A stretch of DNA of 9,378 bases from an uncultured Methanobrevibacter sp. Lineage in GTDB: Archaea; Methanobacteriota; Methanobacteria; Methanobacteriales; Methanobacteriaceae. Location: positions 1 to 9,378 of the forward strand of contig NZ_CALCYR010000289.1 in assembly GCF_937906425.1 (NCBI RefSeq), written 5' to 3'. Both the position numbers and the translations under genes were made by a program. Positions 1 through 6,500 of this stretch are shown one piece after another. The notes below the pieces were generated by a model, which worked only from the letters and a program-made list of their open reading frames with translations, searched no databases and had not been told where the DNA came from. How positions within the stretch are numbered: the first letter of the stretch is position 1; the number at the start of each line of letters is the position of its first letter.

Positions 1-55
1 ATACATTTGCTGTAAGTTTCTTAGGTGATGAGTATTATAATGCAAGCTTTGCTGT
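1..55. repeat. Terminal direct repeat, left copy (identical to 9324-9378)
   Basis: The first 55 bases are identical to the last 55 bases of the window and to 7355-7409 inside gene B. Base 56 is T, whereas the base after the gene B copy (7410) is A. A perfect 55-bp overlap between the two ends is the usual mark of a contig that closes on itself in a k=55 assembly graph. Confidence 0.95.
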
Positions 56-359
56 TGCGAAGATTACTGTAAATCCAGAACCTGTAAAGCTTACAACTGC
101 AAAGAAGACCTATAAGGCTAATGCTAAGACTAAGACTCTTACCGCTACACTTACAACTTCCAGATCTTCTCCAATTGCTGGAAAGAAAATAAGTTTCACT
201 GTAAATGGCAAAACATATACAGGAACTACCAACTCAAAAGGAATTGCAACTGTTAAGGTAAGCATTTCCAAGAAAGGAACTTATTCATTCACTGCAAAAT
301 TCGCAGGAGACGACAGATATAATGCTATAAGCATTAAAGACACTTTAAAATTGAGTTAA
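1..359 (+). CDS. Adhesin-like protein, C-terminal fragment (Big_1-type domains), 5' end outside the window
   Basis: This is the last 119 codons of a surface protein; reading starts at base 3 and stops at TAA 357-359. The first ~28 residues are the end of one Big_1-like Ig domain (GDEYYNASFAVAKITV). The remaining ~90 form a complete second one, with the family signatures GKKISFTVNGKTYTG, TTNSKG and GTYSFTAKFAGDDRY. Such domains end many methanobrevibacterial adhesin-like proteins and probably hold the protein at, or extend it from, the cell wall; that role is inferred. There is no LPxTG motif or C-terminal membrane helix. The segment aligns without gaps to 7355-7713 (end of gene B) with about 36 differences by hand count, and the similarity continues about 50 bp past the stop. 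Bases 1-55 equal the last 55 bases of the window, so this piece may be the missing 3' end of the gene that starts at 8321; joined, the frame is continuous (453 aa). Confidence 0.9.
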   Translation, partial: TFAVSFLGDEYYNASFAVAKITVNPEPVKLTTAKKTYKANAKTKTLTATLTTSRSSPIAGKKISFTVNGKTYTGTTNSKGIATVKVSISKKGTYSFTAKFAGDDRYNAISIKDTLKLS

Positions 360-363
360 TTGG

Positions 364-403
364 AATAGTTTATTAGCTATTTCTTTTAATTTTTTCTTTT
401 TTT
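364..403 (+). terminator. Hairpin plus T-tracts after the left ALP gene
   Basis: AATAG (364-368) can pair with CTATT (377-381), and T-runs follow to about 403. The same arrangement follows gene B (7718-7757) and is conserved in sequence, including the loop flanks. The T-tracts alone would suffice for archaeal termination; a role for the weak 5-bp stem is uncertain. Confidence 0.55.
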
Positions 404-649
404 AGAATTTTTAATTAATTTTAATAATTTTTTATTAATTTTAAGTCTTTCTCTTCTTTTTTTCAAATTTTAACTAAATTTAATAATTTTCTTTTATTTT
501 AAAACCTTAAATTTATTCATTTTTTACCCATTCTTATATGATTGTAATTTCTTTAACACTATTTGAACATTTTTCACTTCCAATGTCTAAATTCAATACA
601 ATATTATGTTTATTAATTGTTTAAAAATATGCAATATTATTTTAGTTTG

Positions 650-794
650 TTCTTTAAAACTTGAACTTTTTTTACTAAAAAAGACAATATTATTTGTCTT
701 TGTACAAAATCGTATAATAAAATATAAATAGATACTTACTCTATATATAATACATACTTTGTTTAAGAATTCATGTTTTTTTACAAATTTTGTC
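650..794 (+). promoter_or_regulatory. Promoter block of gene A, shared with gene C
   Basis: This 145-bp stretch aligns with 7991-8136 upstream of gene C at roughly 80% identity, far better than the flanking non-coding DNA, so it is under constraint or recently duplicated. It contains in order: an inverted-repeat element (666-701), a TATA-like A/T stretch with TATAAATA at 723-730, a second candidate TATATATAA at 743-751, and the string GTTTAAGAATTCATG followed by a T-run. With the first TATA box, transcription would start near 750-755 and leave a leader of about 95 nt. Gene B lacks this block. Choice of TATA box is inferred from archaeal promoter geometry. Confidence 0.6.
666..701. promoter_or_regulatory. 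Two overlapping inverted repeats upstream of the TATA box (gene A)
   Basis: CTTTTTT (666-672) pairs with AAAAAAG (677-683). AAAGACAA (680-687) pairs with TTGTCTTT (694-701). The two palindromes share the bases 680-683, so as hairpins they would exclude each other. Both are kept at 8007-8042 upstream of gene C, the second with a 7-bp stem. Lying just upstream of the TATA box they could be a repressor or activator site acting on DNA; if transcripts from the previous gene reach here they could also act as terminators. Confidence 0.45.
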
Positions 795-835
795 TAATTA
801 ATAAAAATCTTTTGATTAAAAGTGTTATTTAATTT

Positions 836-840
836 GAGGT
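836..840 (+). promoter_or_regulatory. Ribosome binding site of gene A
   Basis: GAGGT lies seven bases before the ATG at 848 and complements the archaeal 16S rRNA 3' end. It supports 848 as the start, as does the immediately following signal peptide. Confidence 0.7.
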
Positions 841-847
841 TATTCAA

Positions 848-3139
848 ATGAAATATAAAAAGATAATGCTTGTAAGCTTATTCTTACTTGCTGTTTTAAC
901 AATAGGAGCTGTTAGTGCTGTTGAAGATACAGTTCTCTCAGATGATAATGCACTGACAGCAGAAAATACGGATTCACTGTCCCAAAGCTTGGATGATGTT
1001 ACAGCAGAAGATACGGATTCACTGTCCCAAAGCTTGGATGATGATGTGACAGTTGAGAAAAATAAAGCTGATGAGGGTGTCAAGGGCTCCTCATACGATG
1101 CAAGTGATTTTAATGTTGTAATTAATGAATCCATGAATTTAGCTGCAGAAGATGCTCCAGCAGTTATTTTTGAAGTACCTGAAGGTGCTGAAGGTGACAT
1201 ATGGATTGAAAACAATTATTCTGACAGTATTTTGGCTTATGGTCTTGACAGATCACCACTTACCTTAGATGATTTAGATATTGAATCTGCTGGATTATAC
1301 TTTATTAATGTAACATTTGCCTATGATGATGATGAGGGCTACACCCATCAAATTGAATTGGCTACAGCAACAATTGAAGTAAGGGGATCAGTCTCTCCAT
1401 CTGATTTTTATGGTAAAAAAACTTATATGACATATGTTACTCATACTGGTATGGAAATCTTTAATATGGAAAATTGTCCTGCTGATGGAGAAATTCTTGC
1501 CTTGGTTGATGGCGTTCAAGTTTATAACAGTCCAATTTCTGAAGGGGACACTATTTCAATATCTGATTCAGATTTAGGTATTATGGGTGTAAATGGAGAA
1601 TATACTGTTAAAGTATTATTCAAGACTACAGACGGCTATCAAATAACAATTGAAGACTTTGATGTAGAGGTCGATGTTGACTCATCATCAGGGGATGATG
1701 ATGAGGAGGATTATTCTTATCATGGTGACAGTCCTTTATATATAGAATTAAATGATGAAGTTGATGCTTCAAGTTATTATAATTATATTGCTTATATTAG
1801 TGATGAGGATTATGTTAATGGTACTGTAAAGCTTTACATTGATGGTACTGAATATTATAATAAGGAACTTAATGGAACAAAAGATTATTTGTTCATTTAT
1901 CCTAAAGATTTAGATGGAATAGATGTGTTTGATTCAGATTTCCTAGGTAATCACACAGTTAAAGTCACCTATAAAGATCTTAGTGAAGAAAATATAGTTT
2001 CATTTATATTTGAACCATATTTCATTATAACTGAAATAAGTACTGAAGAACCTGGATATATTATTTTTAAAGCAGCTGGTGATTTCAATGGAACTGTAAG
2101 TTTGTATAATGCAAGTTTGAATGTAGAAGAGGACGTGCCGGAAATGGGTGCAAATATATTGGACAATTATCCAATAAGCGCTTCCTTAAATGTGATTCCA
2201 TTAAGAATCCTAACTGCAGGATACCACCTATTTTATATTAACTATACAATTGATGGAATAAATAATGACATGTTCTTTAGATCATATGTCAGTGAAAACT
2301 CAAAAAACTTAACATCAAGCATATCTGCAAGTAAAGTTGATGTCGGCGGTTCTCTCACCCTTACAGTAACAAGTCCTAAGGTAGGTTATTTGGACTTTTA
2401 TTTAGATGGAAACTACAAATCTACATATTCAATGTATAATCAAACCAGTGTAAAAGAGGTATTTTCCAATTTAACTAAGGGCCAACATGTTGTTTCAGTT
2501 AGCTATGATAATCAAGATGAAAATGATTTGACCTACAACAGAAATTATCTTGTATATGTAGGGGTTGATTCAAATAGCACTGATTCTGATGTTTCAACAA
2601 CAGATATTTCTACAGCTAGCTTGAAATTGTCAAAAGCAACATTCACCTACAATGCTAAAGTCCAAAAGCCAACACTTACAATAACAAATGGTGTTGCTCT
2701 TAAGGAAGGTGTTGACTACACTTTACAATGGTCTGCAGCATCTCCTAAAAAGGTTGGAACATATACTGTAACAGTTGTTGGAATGGGTGATTATGCAGGA
2801 ACTGTTAAGGCAAGCTTTAAGATTGTAAAGGCTGCAAATCCTTTAGTTGTTAAGGCTAAAACAGTTAAAGTGAAATTTACAACACTTAAAAAGAAGGCAC
2901 AAAGTCTTGCAGTATCAAAGGTTTTAACATTTTCCAAAAAAGGCCAAGGAACTTTGACTTATGCTAAAGTAAGTGGTAACGGTAAGATCTCTATTAATAA
3001 GAAAACCGGTAAGGTTACCATTAAAAAAGGCCTTAAGAAAGGAACCTATAAGATTAAGATGAAAGTTAAGGCATTAGGAAATGCTAATTACAAGGCTTCT
3101 GCTTATAAAACAGTTACCTTCAAGATAATTGTTAAATAG
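848..3139 (+). CDS. Adhesin-like protein A: secreted multi-domain Ig-like surface protein, 763 aa
   Basis: A probable cell-surface adhesin; ligand unknown. Residues 1-24 are a Sec signal peptide (MKYKK, hydrophobic core, AVSA cleavage site). Residues ~25-80 are an acidic Ser/Asp/Glu stalk with a duplicated 15-residue unit. Residues ~90-580 form about five Ig-like beta domains of ~100 aa, recognisable by recurring strands such as GTVKLYIDGTEYYNKEL, GTVSLYNASL and GYLDFYLDGNYKSTY; an acidic linker (~275-293) separates the second and third. Residues ~591-661 match the TYNGK/GDYAGTV surface repeat common in Firmicutes (here FTYNAKVQKPTLTI, GVDYTLQW, GMGDYAGTVKASFKI). Residues ~662-763 are a lysine-rich Ig-like module (KISINKKTGKVTIKKGLKKG). 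No membrane anchor, LPxTG or pseudomurein-binding repeat is visible, so attachment may depend on the basic tail; that is inference. It probably forms its own transcription unit, since T-rich gaps of 488 and 404 bp flank it. Confidence 0.9.
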   Translation: MKYKKIMLVSLFLLAVLTIGAVSAVEDTVLSDDNALTAENTDSLSQSLDDVTAEDTDSLSQSLDDDVTVEKNKADEGVKGSSYDASDFNVVINESMNLAAEDAPAVIFEVPEGAEGDIWIENNYSDSILAYGLDRSPLTLDDLDIESAGLYFINVTFAYDDDEGYTHQIELATATIEVRGSVSPSDFYGKKTYMTYVTHTGMEIFNMENCPADGEILALVDGVQVYNSPISEGDTISISDSDLGIMGVNGEYTVKVLFKTTDGYQITIEDFDVEVDVDSSSGDDDEEDYSYHGDSPLYIELNDEVDASSYYNYIAYISDEDYVNGTVKLYIDGTEYYNKELNGTKDYLFIYPKDLDGIDVFDSDFLGNHTVKVTYKDLSEENIVSFIFEPYFIITEISTEEPGYIIFKAAGDFNGTVSLYNASLNVEEDVPEMGANILDNYPISASLNVIPLRILTAGYHLFYINYTIDGINNDMFFRSYVSENSKNLTSSISASKVDVGGSLTLTVTSPKVGYLDFYLDGNYKSTYSMYNQTSVKEVFSNLTKGQHVVSVSYDNQDENDLTYNRNYLVYVGVDSNSTDSDVSTTDISTASLKLSKATFTYNAKVQKPTLTITNGVALKEGVDYTLQWSAASPKKVGTYTVTVVGMGDYAGTVKASFKIVKAANPLVVKAKTVKVKFTTLKKKAQSLAVSKVLTFSKKGQGTLTYAKVSGNGKISINKKTGKVTIKKGLKKGTYKIKMKVKALGNANYKASAYKTVTFKIIVK
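956..1045 (+). repeat. 45-bp tandem duplication in the acidic stalk of gene A
   Basis: Units 956-1000 and 1001-1045 differ at only two bases (positions 10 and 45) and encode TAENTDSLSQSLDDV and TAEDTDSLSQSLDDD. Gene C has a single, diverged copy of the unit (TAENTDSLSFSLDEA). The in-frame duplication lengthens the spacer between the signal peptide and the first domain. Confidence 0.9.
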
Positions 3140-3157
3140 GTTTTAGTTTGTTAGTTT

Positions 3158-3304
3158 CTATTTTAAGTCTTTTAATAGGTTTTTAATATCTTTATTCCTA
3201 TTTTAAGTCTTTTAATAGGTTTTTAATTTCTTTATTCCTATTTTAAGTCTTTAATTTCTTTATTTCTATTTTAAGTCTTTTAATAGGTTTTAATTTATTA
3301 AATT
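3158..3304 (+). repeat. 40-bp tandem repeat array downstream of gene A, possible multiple terminator
   Basis: Units begin with CTATTTTAAGTC at 3158, 3198, 3238 and 3266, followed by a decayed copy at 3305. The third unit lacks 12 bp, so the spacing is 40, 40, 28 and 39. Units 1, 2 and 4 contain CTATT and AATAG, able to form a 5-bp stem, followed by T-rich sequence; the shortened unit 3 has lost the AATAG half. The position right after the stop codon suggests serial termination of gene A. Slippage or unequal crossover could also produce it without any function. Confidence 0.75.
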
Positions 3305-3385
3305 CTATTTTAGATTATTTATATGGTCTTTAATGAATTTAATTCATTTATTTTTTTATTTTTATTTTTTTAATAGATTTTAATA

Positions 3386-3494
3386 TTTAGAAGATTTTCT
3401 TAATTTTAGAGTTTAAATTAATTGAAAGGTTTTCTTTCATTTTAGACTTTTATATATTTTAGAAGCTTTTCTTAATTTTAGAGTTTAATTAACT
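3386..3494. repeat. Direct repeat pair in the gene B leader (period 72 bp)
   Basis: TTTAGAAGNTTTTCTTAATTTTAGAGTTTAA occurs at 3386 and again at 3458, with similar bases following. The second copy begins inside the TATA-proximal region of gene B, so the pair may be a duplicated promoter-proximal segment. Function unknown. Confidence 0.7.
3449..3456 (+). promoter_or_regulatory. Candidate TATA box of gene B
   Basis: TTTATATA fits the methanogen TATA consensus and stands out in an A/T-rich but otherwise non-alternating stretch. Initiation would fall near 3480, giving a leader of about 60 nt. No BRE can be called with confidence. Confidence 0.5.
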
Positions 3495-3533
3495 TTACAG
3501 GGATTAAATTCCCAATTTCTTTTTTTTAAAATT

Positions 3534-3539
3534 GAGGTG
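3534..3539 (+). promoter_or_regulatory. Ribosome binding site that decides the gene B start
   Basis: GAGGTG lies four bases before the ATG at 3544. An in-frame TTG at 3532 would place the start codon on top of this site and add four residues before the conserved MKYKK, so ATG 3544 is the start. Confidence 0.75.
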
Positions 3540-3543
3540 TCAA

Positions 3544-6500
3544 ATGAAATATAAAAAGCTGATGCTGGTGACTTGTCTCTTGCTAGCAATTTTAACAATT
3601 TCTGCTGTAAGTGCAAGTGATTCAGCTATCGAAATAGATGATAATAATGATTATCTCTCAGATAATTTACAAGGTTCTAATAATCTTGATTTGAGTTCAA
3701 GCCCTTCTTTAAATTCTGAGGATTCAAATAATCCTGCTTTGAGTTCAAATGAAATTTTACAAAGCTCTTCAAATACATTTACAGATTTAAACAATGTCAT
3801 TAATGGAAATGAAGATGATGTAATCTATTTGGATTCAAATTATACATATTCTTCTGAGGATTCTGATTTTCAAGATGGAATTCTTATTAATCGTTCTTTA
3901 ACCATTAACGGTAATGGTCATACAATTGATGCTAAAAGCAGTGCAAGAATTTTTTATGTAGGTGATGGAATTGAAACTCCATTAAATGGAATGCCTACAG
4001 TTATTTTTAATGATATTGTTTTTGTCAATGGAAATTCTCCTGATGTACCTGATACATCAGAGGATGAATATGAAACTTCTATGGGAGGGGCAATATTATC
4101 TTATAACTTGTTTAGCTATTCTGTTATAAACTGTACTTTCATTAACAATACTGCAGAAGAGGGTGGCGCCATTGCTGGAGCTATGGCCATAAATTGTATT
4201 TTTACAAACAATTCTGCATCATCTTCTGGTGGAGCAGCATTTTATATTCTTGCAGAAAATTGTATCTTCAATAATAATACTGCTGTAGATTATGGTGGTG
4301 CATTATATTTTGCCCAAGTTATAAACTCCACTTTCAATGATAACACTGTAGGTGATAGAGGTGGAGCTATCTTTGGTGCATTTGTATGTGAAAACAGTAA
4401 TTTTACAAATAATTCTGCAGGATATGATGGTGGAGCTATCTATGGAGCAGAGGAAATAGTAAATTCCACATTCATTCAAAATCACGCTAAAAATGGTGGT
4501 GCATTACATACTGCTGATTCATTAAACTGTATTTTCATGGAAAATTATGCAGAAGACTATGGCGGAGCTGTCTATTGCAGTGAAGATAATACTGTTACAG
4601 ATTGTATATTGGAGAATAATTTTGCTAATTATGGCGGAGCTATCTGCGGTGGAATTGCCAGCTATTGCAGTTTTGATGCAAACACTGCAAATATTGAAGG
4701 GGATGACACTTATAACACAAGTTTAGTCAACAATCCAAATGTTGAAATAAGCTCTTCCATTTATCTTGATGAGTCTATGCTTCGTTATTATTTCCCTAAA
4801 AATGCAACAGGTTCCATTAGCATTTATGTTGATGCAGCTGAAGAAGCTTCCTATTCCTCTGAAATTATAACTGGCAAGTGGATAAGACTTTATCCTAATG
4901 ATTTGGATTTATTAAGTTCTGGAACTTATAATCTTAAGGTAGTCTATTCAGGGGATGAAAATTATGAAAACGAAACTTGGGAAGGAAGTTTAGAGATAGT
5001 TGATTATGCCTTTTCAATTATTAGCTTTAATGCTACTGATGGTGAAGGCGAAATGGCTGATGTTATAGTTGAAACCGATAGTGTTTTCACTCTTCCTGAA
5101 TGTAATTTCACTAAAGAGTATCGTGTCTTTTATGGTTGGAATGTAGGGGATGCCATAAAGCAGCCTGGTGAAAACATCACAGTAAGTGATAATATTATTA
5201 TCAAGACAGTTTGGAAATTTGATGCAGTATTTGAATCAGGAAAATCTAAAATTTCTTATAAAGCCTATGATGGAAGCACAACATCAATAAATGGTACTTT
5301 AATATTAACTGATACTGCTACTGGTGAAGTGCTTGTAAAAAATATTACTATTGGTCCTGTTCAATCCAGTATGAACAATGCTACTGCTAATGAGGGTGCT
5401 AATTTGACTGATGTCGCAATCAATCAACTTTTAACTATTGCTCAAACACAGGCAGGCAGCAAAGAGCTTACAGTCAAAAATCAAACAGTTTCAAACTTCA
5501 CTGCTACTGAAAGATTTGATTATAGAACATATACTTGGATAGGTAATCCTTATGAAGGTGCTGATGACCTTATTAATCAATCAATGATGGAAGGATTTGA
5601 TAAGGGATTCATGTTGATTGAGGGTAAATACGGTACAATTTGGGAAGGTTCAGTTTTAATGGAAGCTGAATACGAAAGTGATCCTGCTAATTGTGTTGTT
5701 AGCTTTAATGCTACTGGCGGTGAAGGAGTAATGGCTGATGTTTCAGTTGAAGCTAATACTGTTTTCATTCTTCCTGAATGTAATTTCACTAAAGAGTATC
5801 GTGTCTTTTATGGTTGGAATGTAGGGGATGCCATAAAGCAGCCTGGTGAAAACATCACAGTAAGTGATAATATTATTATCAAGACAGTTTGGAAATTTGA
5901 TGCAGTATTTGAATCAGGAAAATCTAAAATTTCTTATAAAGCCTATGATGGAAGCACAACATCAATAAATGGTACTTTAATATTAACTGATACTGCTACT
6001 GGTGAAGTGCTTGTAAAAAATATTACTATTGGTCCTGTTCAATCCAGTATGAACAATGCTACTGCTAATGAGGGTGCTAATTTGACTGATGTCGCAATCA
6101 ATCAACTTTTAACTATTGCTCAAACACAGGCAGGCAGCAAAGAGCTTACAGTCAAAAATCAAACAGTTTCAAACTTCAATGCTATTGAAAGATTTGATAA
6201 TAGAACATATACTTGGATTGATTCTCCTTATGAGGGTGATGATGGCCTTATTTCTTATTCGGATATAGATAGATTCATGTTGATTGAGGGTAAAAACGGT
6301 ATAATTTGGGAAGGTTCAGTTTTAATTGAAGCTGAATACGAAAGTGATTCCAGTTCTAATATTACTGATGAAAATGAAACTGCTCCGGGCAATGGTACTA
6401 GTCCTGGTAATGGTACTGCTCCTGGTAATGGTACTGCTCCTGGTAATGGTACTAGTCCTGGTAATGGTACTGCTCCTGGTAATGGTACTAGTCCTGGTAA

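Larger units (their letters stand above)
360..847. other. 488-bp intergenic region before gene A
   Basis: No ORF of useful length on either strand. It holds the terminator of the upstream gene (364-403), then about 245 bp of T-rich DNA in which I see nothing specific (404-649). After that come a promoter block shared with gene C (650-794) and a leader ending in the ribosome binding site at 836-840. Confidence 0.8.
3140..3543. other. 404-bp intergenic region between genes A and B
   Basis: No ORF of useful length. It contains a 40-bp tandem array directly after gene A (3158-3304), T-rich spacer, a 72-bp-spaced direct repeat (3386-3494), a TATA-like box (3449-3456), a small GGGA...TCCC inverted repeat at 3500-3513 and the gene B ribosome binding site. 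The promoter block of genes A and C is absent here. Confidence 0.75.

Noticed and set aside
404..649. Small RNA or tRNA gene in the T-rich gap before gene A
   Set aside because: No GC-rich stem, tRNA-like B-box or conserved block found by eye; composition is uniform T-rich spacer.
844..1215. 123-aa reverse-strand ORF opposite the start of gene A
   Set aside because: Ser/Thr-rich antisense reading of the signal peptide and stalk codons; no ribosome binding site, and the repeats in it mirror the sense duplication.
3500..3513. GGGA-TTAAAT-TCCC inverted repeat in the gene B leader as a riboswitch or thermosensor
   Set aside because: It is a 4-bp stem with no further structure around it and does not cover the ribosome binding site; too little to call.
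3532..3543. TTG at 3532 as the start of gene B
   Set aside because: It overlaps the GAGGTG ribosome binding site and adds MRCQ before the conserved MKYKK; ATG 3544 matches the starts of genes A and C.
5091..6178. Insertion sequence or intein as the origin of the 678-bp repeat
   Set aside because: No terminal inverted repeats, target duplication, transposase or splicing motifs; the unit is in frame and encodes surface-protein domains.
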